From Micromonospora sp. FIMYZ51 (GTDB taxonomy: Bacteria; Actinomycetota; Actinomycetes; Mycobacteriales; Micromonosporaceae), in NCBI RefSeq assembly GCF_038246755.1, contig NZ_CP134706.1, positions 2,914,001 through 2,978,000 on the forward strand: a stretch of DNA of 64,000 nucleotides. The letters are read 5' to 3'. Both the position numbers and the translations under genes were made by a program. Position 1 is the first letter of the stretch. Each line of letters opens with the position of its first letter. The notes below the pieces were generated by a model. The model did no database searches. It saw nothing but the letters and a program-made list of their open reading frames with translations, and had not been told where the DNA came from. Below, one piece after another: positions 54,451-63,307 of the stretch.

Positions 54451-55764
54451 GCCGACCGGGGCGAAGCCCGGCAGCCACCGGTGGACGATCGCCTGGAACG
54501 GTGCCCGTGCCTCGAGTTGGCACAGCACCCCCATGGAGCCGCCCATCACCCGGTGCACGAACAGGTACGAGGTGGGCAGGGTGAGTTTCGCCCCCGGTGC
54601 CTTGCGGTCCGACATGTGCGCGGCCGAGGTGCGCATCCAATCGCGGGTGAACTTGAACTCTGCCACCGAGAACGGCTCGATCATCGGCAGCAGGAAGGCC
54701 AGTAGCGCCGGGGCTTCGACGTCGCGATTCTTCTTGAAGAAGCCCTCGTCGCGCAGGCCGGCACGGACGGTTTCGGCGTCACCGTCGAGCGCCGCCCGGA
54801 TGAGCCGGCCGATCGGCTTCGGCAGCCCGCCCGGCATCTGGGCGGCGGCACCGAAATCGAGTACGCACAGGCGCCCGTCCGGCATCATGCGGAAGTTGCC
54901 CGGGTGCGGATCGGCATGCAGCAGCCCGGCCCGGGTCGGCGCGGAGAAATGGAACAGGGCCAGCAGCCGACCAGCCTCGTCACGTTCCTGCTGGCTGCCG
55001 GAGGCGATGACCTTCGACAGCGGCGTGCCCTCGGCCCACTCGGTGACGAGCATGGCGGGAGTGCTGGCGAGGACGCGCGGTACGTAGATCTCCGGGTCAC
55101 CCGCGTAGGCCTCGGCGAAGCGGCGCTGGTTCTCGGCCTCGCCGGTGTAGTCCAACTCCTCCAGGATGCGCTCACGCATCTCCGCGATGAGTGCCTTGAC
55201 GTTCGTCGACGGCTGGAGCGTCTTGAGCATGCTGCCGAGGCGGGCGACCTGCTTGAGATCGGAGTCCAGCGCCTCGGCGGTGCCGGGGTACTGCACCTTG
55301 ACGGCGGCCGGAACAGTGCTGCCGTCCGGCAGCCGCCACCGCGCCTTGTGGACCTGGCCGATGCTGGCCGCCGCCGCGGCCACGTCGTCGAACTCGGCGA
55401 ACCGGTCGCGCCACCGCGGTCCCAGTTGATCGGCGAGCACCGCGTGTACCTCGGCGGGCGGCATGCGCGGCGCGTCCTCCTGCAACTTGACCAGGGACTC
55501 GGCGTAGGCGGCGGCGGTCTCGTCGGGCATGACGGCCTGGAAGATCGATAGCGCCTGGCCGAGCTTCATCGCACCGCCCTTGAGTTCTCCCAGGACTTGG
55601 AAGATCTGCTCGGCGGTGCGGGCGTGAATCTCGGCGGTGACCTCGGCGGACGATCGGCCTGCGACGCGTTTGCCGAGGCCGACGGCCTGACGTCCGGCGA
55701 AGCCGAGTGGCAGGGACGCGATCCTGGCGGCTCGCGAGGAGGCTCGGCGGGGAATCTCAGTCAC
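54448..55764 (-). CDS. AarF/ABC1/UbiB-family atypical kinase-like protein
   Basis: A 438-residue protein with all marks of the ABC1 (UbiB/COQ8) group. These are the KxGQ motif in AMKLGQALS (about residue 65), the Ala-rich nucleotide loop AAAASIGQVHKA (about 130), HADPHPGN (about 280) and LDFGAA in place of DFG (about 297). It starts at GTG 55764. Members act in quinone synthesis or lipid-linked metabolism as ATPases or kinases; actinobacterial forms are little studied. It may be a cluster-border gene rather than a tailoring gene. It is transcribed towards PKS-E and ends 124 bases before the DUF5988-like start. A pair of GGGG boxes lies just upstream. Confidence 0.9.
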   Translation of the reverse strand: MTEIPRRASSRAARIASLPLGFAGRQAVGLGKRVAGRSSAEVTAEIHARTAEQIFQVLGELKGGAMKLGQALSIFQAVMPDETAAAYAESLVKLQEDAPRMPPAEVHAVLADQLGPRWRDRFAEFDDVAAAAASIGQVHKARWRLPDGSTVPAAVKVQYPGTAEALDSDLKQVARLGSMLKTLQPSTNVKALIAEMRERILEELDYTGEAENQRRFAEAYAGDPEIYVPRVLASTPAMLVTEWAEGTPLSKVIASGSQQERDEAGRLLALFHFSAPTRAGLLHADPHPGNFRMMPDGRLCVLDFGAAAQMPGGLPKPIGRLIRAALDGDAETVRAGLRDEGFFKKNRDVEAPALLAFLLPMIEPFSVAEFKFTRDWMRTSAAHMSDRKAPGAKLTLPTSYLFVHRVMGGSMGVLCQLEARAPFQAIVHRWLPGFAPVG

Positions 55765-55795
55765 TCGTTCATCGTGGCCGGGCCACCGTTACCAC

Positions 55796-55830
55796 ACAGC
55801 CCCTGATCGCGCGGGCCGGACCCCTATCCC
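55796..55830 (-). promoter_or_regulatory. Candidate tandem box upstream of the AarF gene
   Basis: Read on the minus strand: GATAGGGGTCC (ending at 55819), then CAGGGGCTG, with starts 21 bases apart (two helical turns). It begins about 32 bases before the AarF start. It resembles the boxes before PKS-B, the tailoring operon and P450-2. Confidence 0.35.
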
Positions 55831-56380
55831 GGCGCTCGCGGTTCGGGGATCTTGGCGTGGTCAGCAGCCTGCTCCACCGGGGTCCAGGTAGCGGCTGACG
55901 GTCTTTAGCGGCCGTCCGCGAGCAGTTCGCCAACAGGGGTCGCTCGTCGGCGACCTGCCGCGTAGTCACGCCGAGTCATCAAGGCAGCAAATTGGTGCTG
56001 ATGGATTCCGTAATGGTCCGGTGCCACGGGTGCCGACGGCAAGAGCGCAACTACTGAAAAGTGTCTGTGAATCTAGGCGGCGTTAACGGACCCGCAATTC
56101 ATAGGTGTCGTGCTCGCAATCTCACCCCCGGCGGACCCGGGCCGCCGACGGCATCGCGGGATGCGCAGATTGAGGCTTTTGTTGGGAAAAGTCCCTTGCT
56201 GGCGGTGGTGACGCCGTCGCGCTCGGTGCGGGCGAACGGCTGTTGCCTGTGGCGATAGTGCTGGTACATTGGCCATCGGCAGTGGATTGAGGGCCTCGTG
56301 TTCACCGATGTGCCGGTCGTGCGCGCAGGCGCTCATCAGATGTTCGGAGCTGCCGACGGGGATTTCGGGGAGGCAACCTA
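55831..56380. other. Non-coding region between the divergent AarF and LAL genes
   Basis: The divergent gap runs 55765-56380 (616 bases). I see no convincing gene here: short open frames lack coding character and good starts. It is less GC-rich than its surroundings. It holds a CAGGGGTC sequence near 55932 and a plausible promoter near 56243-56270. The rest is unassigned. Confidence 0.5.
56243..56270 (+). promoter_or_regulatory. Possible promoter of the LAL regulator
   Basis: TTGCCT (56243-56248) and TACATT (56265-56270), 16 bases apart, resemble a vegetative sigma promoter. They would leave a leader of about 100 bases before the LAL start. Weak evidence from sequence alone. Confidence 0.3.
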
Positions 56381-59164
56381 ATGGCGCTAGTCGGACGTGC
56401 GAATGAACTGTCGAAGCTAGCGAGAATGTTTGCCGACAGTCAACAAAAAAGGGGACGTGTCGCGCTAATATCGGGACCGGTTGCCACCGGAAAAACGGCG
56501 TTGTTGCGCGCCTTTTCCGAGTCGGCGGTTCGGGACGGCGCCGTCTTCGTCGGTGCGGTCTGCTCCCGCGTCGAACGGGCGGTGCCCCTCGGCGTCGTCG
56601 CGCAGTTCGCGCAGAACTCGTCACTGCCGACCGAGTTCCGAGAACGAATGTCGGCACTGCTGGACCGAGAGCCGTTCGGCGGCTCGCCAGCCATCGATGC
56701 GCAGGCGGCGGCGGCCGAACGGCTGCGGATGGCGCAGGGCCTGTGCGCCCTGTTGCTGGAGCTCAGTGAAAGCCGACCCGTGCTGATCGGCGTGGATGAC
56801 GTCCAATTCGCCGATGCCCCGTCGGTATTCTGTATCCAGTACCTCATCCGTCGGCTCACCTCGGCGCGGGTGCTCGTCGTGTTCACCGAGTCCGAGGAGG
56901 CCCAGCGCCTCCAGCCGCTCTTTCGAGCGGAGCTGTTGCGCGAGCAACACTGCGAACGGCTGCACCTCTCGCTGCTGCCCAGGGCGAGCATCGAGGAGTT
57001 CCTCAGCAACCGGCTGGATCGCGCAGCCGCCCGCCGGCTGGCGCCGCACTACGACGCCATCACCGGTGGCAATCCCCTGCTGCTTACCGCGGTACTGGAG
57101 GATTCCGCCGCCCGCCCCGACCGGGTCGTCGCCGGCAGCTGCTTCGGGCAGGCGGTGATGACCTGCCTGTACCGCGGCGGGCACATGCTGTTGGCCGCGC
57201 GGGGTATCGCGGTGCTGGGCGAGAACGCCACGCCGGCACGGGTGGGTGAGTTGCTCGGGATCGACGCCGTCCTGACCGCACAGACAATGCGCAACCTGGA
57301 GCAGACCGGTCTGATCGAGGCGGGCCGGTTCCGACACGACGCGACGGCAAGCGTGCTGTTGAACGAGTTGACGCTGCACGAGCGTGATCGCCTGCACCGC
57401 CGGGCCGCCAGGCTACTGCACCACAATGGCGCGCCGGCCCTGTCCGTGGCTCGGCACATCCTTGCCGCCGACCAGAACAGCGACCCCTGGATGCTGCCCG
57501 TACTGATGGAGGCGGCGCAGCAGGCGCTGCTGAGTGACGACGTGCAGCTGGCCACCCAATGCCTGCGGCTGGCCGCGTGCAACTGTGGCGACGACGAGCA
57601 GCGGGCGCAGATCACGGCGAGGCTTGCCCAGGTCGAGTGGCGGGTGAATCCTTCGGCCGCCACCCGTCACCTGACGCCGCTGACCGACGCGTTCCGCCGG
57701 GGACGTCTCGGCGGTTTCGGGACATCGGCGCTGATCCGCATGTTGCTGTGGCACGGCCGGACCCGAGAGGCGGCCCGTACGCTGGAGCTGGCCGGTGCGA
57801 CCGTCAGCGATCCCGACGCCGAGGCGGCGGCGGAGATGCACATCACCCGGCAATGGCTGCGTTCGGTGTATCCACCGCTGCTGGCGCACGTCGGTGAAGA
57901 GCCGAGCCAGGAGGAGGTGACGCCCTGGGGCGGCGGGATTTCAATCATCTCCTACCAGTGCATGCAGGCGGTCAGCCTCTTCACCCAGGTCGTGACCCGG
58001 GGCGGCGACGACGAGGCCGTGCGGGAGGCCGAGCGGATCTTGCAGCGTACGCGGCTCGACGACAAGACGACCGAGCCGATCGAGGCGGCTCTGCTCGCCC
58101 TGACCTACGCCGACCGCCCAGATCTTGCGGCGCTGTGGTGCGAGCCACTGCTGAAAGAGGCCGCGGCTCGCGGCGCGCTGACCTGGCAGGCCAAGCTCAC
58201 CGCCATCTCCGCCGAGACGGCCCTGCGGCTGGGTGATCTGACCGCGGCCGAGCGTCTGGCACGTGCTGCCCTGACGCACCTGCCGCCCAGCGGCTGGGGG
58301 GTGGCGATCGGCTCGCCGTTGTCCACCCTGATCCTCGCCACGACGGCCATGGGCAAGTACGACGCGGCGGTCGAGCTGCTCAAGGAACCGGTCCCGGAGG
58401 CGATGTTCCAAACCCGGTTCGGGCTGATGTACCTGCACGCACGCGGTCACCACTACCTCGCCTCCGACCGCGCCTACGCGGCCCTCGCCGACTTCCTCAC
58501 CTGCGGCGAGCACATGCGCGCGTGGTCGCTGGACGCCCCGTCCCATGTGCCGTGGCGCAGCGACGCGGCCAGCGCCTACCTGCGACTGGGGCAGTCCCAG
58601 CAGGCCCGCAAACTCGTCAAGGAACAGCTGTCACGGCTGGGGTCGCGCCGGACCCGGACCAAGGGCATCTCCCTGCGACTGCTGGCGGCCACCGAGGAGC
58701 GGCAGCACCGGCCGGGGCTGCTGCGGCAGGCGATCGACCTCCTGCAAGACAGCGGCGACCGCTTCGAACTCGCCCGCGCCGTGGCGGAACTCAACGGGGC
58801 GCACTGCGAGCTCGGCGAGCCGGGCAAGGCCCGCACGATGGTGCAGCACGCGCTGCGGCTGGCCAAGGAGTGCTCCGCCGAGCCACTGCGCCGCACACTC
58901 GTCGCGCATGCACCGACGGTGGAGCCGGAGGTCACCGAGGCCGCGCAGTCCGCGCACGCGGGGCTGTTCGCGCTCAGCGACGCCGAGCGTCGGGTCGCGG
59001 CCCTGGCCTCCAGCGGTTACACCAACCGCGAGATTTCCAGCGAGCTCTACATCACGGTGAGCACGGTGGAGCAGCATCTGACGCGCGTTTACAAGAAGCT
59101 GAGCGTGCGTAGCCGTGCCGACCTGCCGGCCGAGCTCAACCTGAACATGGCGAAGACGGCGTAA
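56381..59164 (+). CDS. LuxR-family transcriptional regulator of the LAL type (large ATP-binding), probable pathway activator
   Basis: A 927-residue regulator. The N-terminal Walker A is GPVATGKTA (about residues 31-39) and a Walker B-like VLIGVDDVQFAD lies near 127. A long helical repeat middle follows. The C-terminal LuxR helix-turn-helix (about 862-920) includes LSDAERRVAALA and TVSTVEQHLTRVYKKL. It starts at ATG 56381 behind GGGGAGG. LAL proteins (PikD, NysRI, RapH types) usually activate the PKS cluster they sit beside. It lies at the right end of this cluster, divergent from the AarF gene. The TAGGGG boxes before several cluster operons are candidate targets, which is inference. A four-base UUCG-type hairpin (CCGC/GCGG) follows the stop. 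Confidence 0.93.
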   Translation: MALVGRANELSKLARMFADSQQKRGRVALISGPVATGKTALLRAFSESAVRDGAVFVGAVCSRVERAVPLGVVAQFAQNSSLPTEFRERMSALLDREPFGGSPAIDAQAAAAERLRMAQGLCALLLELSESRPVLIGVDDVQFADAPSVFCIQYLIRRLTSARVLVVFTESEEAQRLQPLFRAELLREQHCERLHLSLLPRASIEEFLSNRLDRAAARRLAPHYDAITGGNPLLLTAVLEDSAARPDRVVAGSCFGQAVMTCLYRGGHMLLAARGIAVLGENATPARVGELLGIDAVLTAQTMRNLEQTGLIEAGRFRHDATASVLLNELTLHERDRLHRRAARLLHHNGAPALSVARHILAADQNSDPWMLPVLMEAAQQALLSDDVQLATQCLRLAACNCGDDEQRAQITARLAQVEWRVNPSAATRHLTPLTDAFRRGRLGGFGTSALIRMLLWHGRTREAARTLELAGATVSDPDAEAAAEMHITRQWLRSVYPPLLAHVGEEPSQEEVTPWGGGISIISYQCMQAVSLFTQVVTRGGDDEAVREAERILQRTRLDDKTTEPIEAALLALTYADRPDLAALWCEPLLKEAAARGALTWQAKLTAISAETALRLGDLTAAERLARAALTHLPPSGWGVAIGSPLSTLILATTAMGKYDAAVELLKEPVPEAMFQTRFGLMYLHARGHHYLASDRAYAALADFLTCGEHMRAWSLDAPSHVPWRSDAASAYLRLGQSQQARKLVKEQLSRLGSRRTRTKGISLRLLAATEERQHRPGLLRQAIDLLQDSGDRFELARAVAELNGAHCELGEPGKARTMVQHALRLAKECSAEPLRRTLVAHAPTVEPEVTEAAQSAHAGLFALSDAERRVAALASSGYTNREISSELYITVSTVEQHLTRVYKKLSVRSRADLPAELNLNMAKTA

Positions 59165-59257
59165 CCGCTTCGGCGGCGTGGCCACGTGATCCATCGCCGC
59201 GCAGCCGCGACCGCCGACCACGAAACCACACGCCGCGCCAGCGAGCCAGGCGTGGCC

Positions 59258-60085
59258 TCACCGGAGCCATCTGCTGGCAGCGAGCGTGCCCAGCAACCGC
59301 AGGGCCTCGGCGCTGCGGCTGTGCGGTTGTGCGCGGTACACGAGCAACTGCTGGCCGGGGGCGTCCCGCACGTCGAATGCGTGGTAGGACAGCGTCAGCT
59401 CGCCTACGGCACGGTGCCGGAACGTCTTTGCTTCGTGTGTCTTGCCCTGCACGTCGTGCCGTCCCCACCGGCGGCGGAATTCCGGGCTTGCCGTGCTGAG
59501 TTCTTCGACCAGTTCCCGCGCCTGCCGGTCGTGCGGATCATGACCGAGGGCCAGACGCAGGTTGGCCACGCACGCCTCGGCGGCGCGTCGCCAGTCGGCG
59601 AAGAACATCGCGCCGGCCGGATCCAGGAAGGTCATCCGGACGAGATTGTCCGCCTCGGCGAAGTCTGCGTAGAACGCGTCGGCCAGGGCGTTGCGGGCCA
59701 GCAGGTTGAGCCGCCGATCGAGGACGAAGGCGGGCGTGTCCGGCCAGGCGTCGAGCAGGTCCCGCAGGCTCTGCCCGACCTGAGGGTGGGCGGGTGTCGA
59801 CGCGCCGCCGGATGGTAGTCCGGCGAGCCGGAAGAGGTGGTCTCGGGCGTCCGGTCCGAGGTCGAGGGCGCGGGCGACGGCGGCCAGCACCGACGTCGAC
59901 GGGCTGCGCTCCCGGCCCTGCTCCAACCGGGTGTAGTAGTCGACGCTCACCCCGGCGAGCACCGCGACCTCCTCGCGTCGCAGCCCCGCGACGCGCCGGG
60001 TGCCACTGGAGACGAGACCGACATCGTCGGGCGTCAACCGGGCACGTCGAGCGGTGAGGAACGCCCCGAGCGCAGTGGTCGGCAT
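59258..60085 (-). CDS. XRE-family regulator with MmyB-like ligand-binding domain
   Basis: A 275-residue protein. The N-terminal XRE helix-turn-helix (about residues 8-75) has the typical RR.GLRREEVA.LAGVSVDYYTRLEQGR. A MmyB-type PAS-like domain follows (about 100-265). Members sense small hydrophobic ligands and often repress neighbouring genes. It faces the LAL gene. A perfect dyad lies 35 bases upstream of its start and could be its operator. It probably belongs to the chromosomal flank rather than the cluster. Confidence 0.92.
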   Translation of the reverse strand: MPTTALGAFLTARRARLTPDDVGLVSSGTRRVAGLRREEVAVLAGVSVDYYTRLEQGRERSPSTSVLAAVARALDLGPDARDHLFRLAGLPSGGASTPAHPQVGQSLRDLLDAWPDTPAFVLDRRLNLLARNALADAFYADFAEADNLVRMTFLDPAGAMFFADWRRAAEACVANLRLALGHDPHDRQARELVEELSTASPEFRRRWGRHDVQGKTHEAKTFRHRAVGELTLSYHAFDVRDAPGQQLLVYRAQPHSRSAEALRLLGTLAASRWLR

Positions 60086-60119
60086 GCCACCAACGGTAGC
60101 CGTGCGGGCGGTGGCCAGG

Positions 60120-60138
60120 CAGGGTGCGGCGCACCCTG
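60120..60138. promoter_or_regulatory. Dyad upstream of the XRE regulator, possible operator
   Basis: Nine-base perfect inverted repeat CAGGGTGCG / CGCACCCTG with one central base. The spacer is too short for a hairpin, so a dimeric protein site is more likely. It lies 35-53 bases before the XRE start, in the divergent gap 60086-60378. A second perfect palindrome (GCCCGGCC, four-base loop, GGCCGGGC) at 60144-60163 could form a hairpin. Confidence 0.4.
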
Positions 60139-60378
60139 GTTGCGCCCGGCCCGCTGGCCGGGCTCGCCGCCCCCGATGCCGGCATCACCCACGTTGCTGG
60201 ACTTCTCGCACCACTCCCGTACGGCGGTGGCCACGACATGACCTCGGCGGGGCGGCTTCGTGCTCCGCCCGACCGGCCTCGCTGGTGTCTTTCCGTGTGC
60301 GGGGGATTGACGGAAGGTCACGGTCATGATGTGCTCGGGCGGTAATGAAAGTGACAACCGTGATCGTTAAGGAGAAGC

Positions 60379-60771
60379 ATGTCGCTCACCGTGCCGCCTG
60401 ACCTGTTGCGGGCCGCCGAGTCCGGGCCCGTCGACGACGAGGAGTTCGTGGCCTGCGTACGTGAGTCGCTGCCGTACGCCTGGCAGACCGTCAGCCGGGT
60501 GGCGTCGGACCTGGCCGCCTCCGACGCGGAGTTCGCCGACAACGTGGTGCCGCCGCCCAGTGAGGCGGAGCGGGGCCAGTTGTTGCGGGCGTTGGCCAGC
60601 GACGCCATCCGGTCCAGTCTGGAACGGCACTTCGGCATCAGGCTCGCCTTCCAGAACTGTCACCGGGTCGCGGCGTTCCGACCGTCGGCGGTCGACTCCG
60701 ACAGCTACCGCGAGTTCGTCTCCCTTCGTGGGCAGTTGCTCAACCAGTCGCCTGAGCTGCGCGACTGCTGA
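60379..60771 (+). CDS. SCO5389-family conserved actinobacterial protein
   Basis: A 130-residue cytoplasmic protein starting at ATG 60379 behind AAGGAGAAG. It matches what I know of the SCO5389 family: an FADN motif followed by PPP, GQLLRALASDAIRSSLERHF, LAFQNCHRVA and the closing LLNQSPELRDC. The family is widespread in actinobacteria and has no established function. No signal peptide or membrane segment is visible. Flank gene, not clearly part of the polyketide cluster. Confidence 0.8.
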   Translation: MSLTVPPDLLRAAESGPVDDEEFVACVRESLPYAWQTVSRVASDLAASDAEFADNVVPPPSEAERGQLLRALASDAIRSSLERHFGIRLAFQNCHRVAAFRPSAVDSDSYREFVSLRGQLLNQSPELRDC

Positions 60772-60913
60772 CCCGGTCGAGGCCCGGCGGGCGGGAGGGG
60801 CAGGCGTGCCCCGCTGCTCCTGGCTGCCGGGTGCAACCGGTCGGTTCTGGGCGCCCGGTGCAATCGGCGGGTTCGGTGTGCCGGGCTCGATCGAGGCGGC
60901 TACCATGCCCACA

Positions 60914-60934
60914 TGGAAACGATTTTCGTTAGCA
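60914..60934 (+). promoter_or_regulatory. Zur-box-like dyad before the CooC-like ATPase
   Basis: A 21-base interrupted palindrome with TG and CA ends, inner arms AACGA and TCGTT and a TTT centre. It matches the layout of actinobacterial Zur boxes (TG-N2-AATGAT-N2-TCATT-N2-CA), with C/G in place of T/A at one symmetric position. It ends 20 bases before the GTG start, where a repressor would block transcription. Confidence 0.5.
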
Positions 60935-60953
60935 TCAACGTGAGGTGGTCGGG

Positions 60954-61931
60954 GTGAAGGTCGCGTTCGTCGGCAAGGGGGGCAGTGGGAAGACCACCCT
61001 CACCGCGCTCTATGCCCGTCATCTCGCCACCGCGGCCCGGCCGGTGCTGGCCATCGACGCCGACATCAACCAGCACCTGGCGGTCGCTCTCGGTGGGCCG
61101 CTGCACGCCGGCACCACGATGCGACCGCTCGGCGTGCACCTGACGGCGATCAAGGAGTATCTGCGCGGGGACAACCCACGGATCGGCTCCACCGCCGAGA
61201 TGGTGAAGACCACTCCGCCCGGATCAGGTTCCCGCCTGCTGCGGGTGGCCGAGGAGAACCCGATCTACGCGGACTGCGTCGGCACCATCGGTGCGGTGCG
61301 GATGGCGGCGACCGGCGAGTTCAGCGCCGAGGATCTGGGTGTGTCCTGCTACCACTCCAAGGTCGGCGCGGTGGAACTGCTGCTCAACCACATGCTCGAC
61401 GGGCCCGGCGAGTACGTGGTGGTGGACATGACCGCCGGCGCCGACTCGTTCGCTTCCGGGCTGTTCACCCGCTTCGATCACACCTTCCTGGTCTGCGAGC
61501 CGACCGTCCGCGGAGTCAGCGTCTACCAGCAGTACGCCGGTTACGCCCGCGACTACGGGGTGGCCCTGTCCGTGATCGGCAACAAGGTCGAGGACGGCGT
61601 GGACGTGAAGTTCCTACGCGAGCACGTCGGCGACGATCTGTTGACCTGGATGAGCCGCTCGGCGTACGTGCGTCGGGCGGAACGAGGCACGGTCGGGCCG
61701 CTCGACGAGCTGGAGCCGGAGAACCGTGCGGCCCTGGGCCGGCTGGCCGAGGTCGTCGACGACACCGTCCAGGACTGGGCGGCCTTCACCCGCTGGGCGC
61801 ACGAGTTCCACAGGCGTAACGCCGCCGCCTGGGCCAACGAACGCACCGGCGTCGACCTCACCGCGCAGATCGATCCGGATTTCCGGATGGGGCCAGCAGC
61901 CGTCGACGTCACGCCGACGGCCACTGCCTGA
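60954..61931 (+). CDS. CooC/MinD-like P-loop ATPase
   Basis: About 325 residues with the deviant Walker A GKGGSGKTT at residues 6-14, IDADINQHL near 36-44 and VVVDMTAG near 159-166. This is the pattern of CooC-type ATPases, which help load metals into enzymes, and of the wider SIMIBI group. I placed the start at GTG 60954 (GAGG eight bases upstream); a GTG at 60945 would add three residues. Its partner is unknown. The Zur-like dyad just upstream hints at zinc-dependent control, which is inference. Confidence 0.85.
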   Translation: MKVAFVGKGGSGKTTLTALYARHLATAARPVLAIDADINQHLAVALGGPLHAGTTMRPLGVHLTAIKEYLRGDNPRIGSTAEMVKTTPPGSGSRLLRVAEENPIYADCVGTIGAVRMAATGEFSAEDLGVSCYHSKVGAVELLLNHMLDGPGEYVVVDMTAGADSFASGLFTRFDHTFLVCEPTVRGVSVYQQYAGYARDYGVALSVIGNKVEDGVDVKFLREHVGDDLLTWMSRSAYVRRAERGTVGPLDELEPENRAALGRLAEVVDDTVQDWAAFTRWAHEFHRRNAAAWANERTGVDLTAQIDPDFRMGPAAVDVTPTATA

Positions 61932-61972
61932 GCAACCGACGTGCAGCTGCCGGAATCCGGACCAGCGGGCGA

Positions 61973-62599
61973 TCAGGCCAGGTGGTCGACGTCGTTGAGG
62001 TGGACGATCCAGCGGTTGTGGAAGTAGTCGTCCTCGCGCAGCTGGGTGATGCCCCCGGCGGAGAAGCGGATGCCCACCAGGCCCGCCGCGTCGAGGGGCA
62101 TGCCGATCCAGGCCGCGATGAGGAAGGTGGCTGTGCCTCCGTGGGTCACCACGACCTGATGTTCCACCCTCGACCGCAGGATGCGGTCCAGCGCCGCGTA
62201 GGCGCGCACGGCCAGTTCCCATTTCGTCTCAGCACCAGGTACGCCCTCGTCATGGCGCATCCGTTCACCCACGGCGGGCGGCGGTACGAACCGTTCGTCC
62301 AGCCACGCCTGCGGTCGTCCGCCTGCCTCGCCGTACGACTTCTCGCGCAGGTCGGCGTCGAGCAGCACGCCCACTCCGAGCCGCTTCCCGAGCACCTCGG
62401 CCGTCCGGCGGGCGCGTAGCAGGTCGGACGAGAACAGCTCGACGGTGGCGGTAGCCGGAAATCGGCCGGCCAGCGCCTCCGCGATCTGCCCGGCGTGCGC
62501 CGCGCCCCGGTCGGTGAGGTCGGCGTCGAACCATCCACCGACCAGCCCGTCGACGTGGTGCGTCGCCTCCGGATGCGTGACGACGTACAAGTTCCTCAC
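61973..62599 (-). CDS. Histidine phosphatase superfamily protein (phosphoglycerate mutase-like)
   Basis: A 208-residue protein. The catalytic motif reads THPEA rather than the usual RHGE near residue 8-12, so the His is kept but the Arg is not. The C-terminal VVTHGG (about 148-153) holds the second His. An inner SSDLLRARRTAE matches the family. It starts at GTG 62599. The substrate is unknown. Convergent with the CooC-like gene, with about 40 bases between them. Confidence 0.85.
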   Translation of the reverse strand: MRNLYVVTHPEATHHVDGLVGGWFDADLTDRGAAHAGQIAEALAGRFPATATVELFSSDLLRARRTAEVLGKRLGVGVLLDADLREKSYGEAGGRPQAWLDERFVPPPAVGERMRHDEGVPGAETKWELAVRAYAALDRILRSRVEHQVVVTHGGTATFLIAAWIGMPLDAAGLVGIRFSAGGITQLREDDYFHNRWIVHLNDVDHLA

Positions 62600-62702
62600 T
62601 CGGGTAGACCCTAGCGGCGACGGACGCCGGTAGGGTCTCCGGCCTGGCCGCCCCGGATTGGCGCGACGACACCCCGGACAGCTGTCCGGCGGCGGAGGCG
62701 AA

Positions 62703-63191
62703 TCAGATCAGCCCACGCTTGGCCATGAAGGCCCGCAACGTCTCGCCGTCCTCGGCGGACATCAACCGACGTGGGATCACCGTGGCCGGCATTCGGCCGA
62801 CGTACACGATCCAGAACTCGGGGGTGTCCTTCACCTGGGCGACCCCGTCCCAGGCGATGCCGCCGGACTCCGAGCCGCTTCGCATCATGATGTTCTCGTC
62901 GGTGATCTCGTAGGCGCCTTCGACGGCGTAGCCGCTGGACCGGCGCCGGGCCCGCCACCGTACCCACGGCCCGTAGCACGCCGCCAGCAGGCCACCGAAG
63001 ATCATCGCCAACCACAGCGGCGAGAGTTGCTCGCCCCACGCGGACCCGCGCGAGAGGGTGAAGGCGATCGCCCCGACGGCCGCCATGGCCACCCCGATAT
63101 AGCCGTGCCGGCGTAGCCGGACACTGCTGAGCGCGGCGGCCACCCGGCCGGGGTAGGCGGGATCGGCGGGAACGTCAAAGCGGATGTGCAC
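62703..63191 (-). CDS. YcxB-like membrane protein
   Basis: A 162-residue protein with two predicted membrane helices (YIGVAMAAVGAIAFTL near 30-46 and LWLAMIFGGLLAACY near 57-72). A C-terminal soluble domain of YcxB type follows (YEITDENIM, then W..V..V..T..FWI.Y). Function unknown. Starts at GTG or ATG near 63191, without a strong ribosome binding site. 103 bases separate it from the phosphatase gene; I see nothing notable there. Confidence 0.75.
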   Translation of the reverse strand: MHIRFDVPADPAYPGRVAAALSSVRLRRHGYIGVAMAAVGAIAFTLSRGSAWGEQLSPLWLAMIFGGLLAACYGPWVRWRARRRSSGYAVEGAYEITDENIMMRSGSESGGIAWDGVAQVKDTPEFWIVYVGRMPATVIPRRLMSAEDGETLRAFMAKRGLI

Positions 63192-63307
63192 GCCGAAACG
63201 ATAGTGCCCCCACCGGCGCCCGGCGCCGCCTGACGTCAGATCCTCGATCTACTATCTGCCCACCGAGTTGGAAAGGCAGTGGCTCGCCGGCCGAGCCCAG
63301 GTGCCCG

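Noticed and set aside
56061-56258. Small open frame in the AarF-LAL gap
   Set aside because: No ribosome site, no recognisable protein and a promoter-like sequence at its end.
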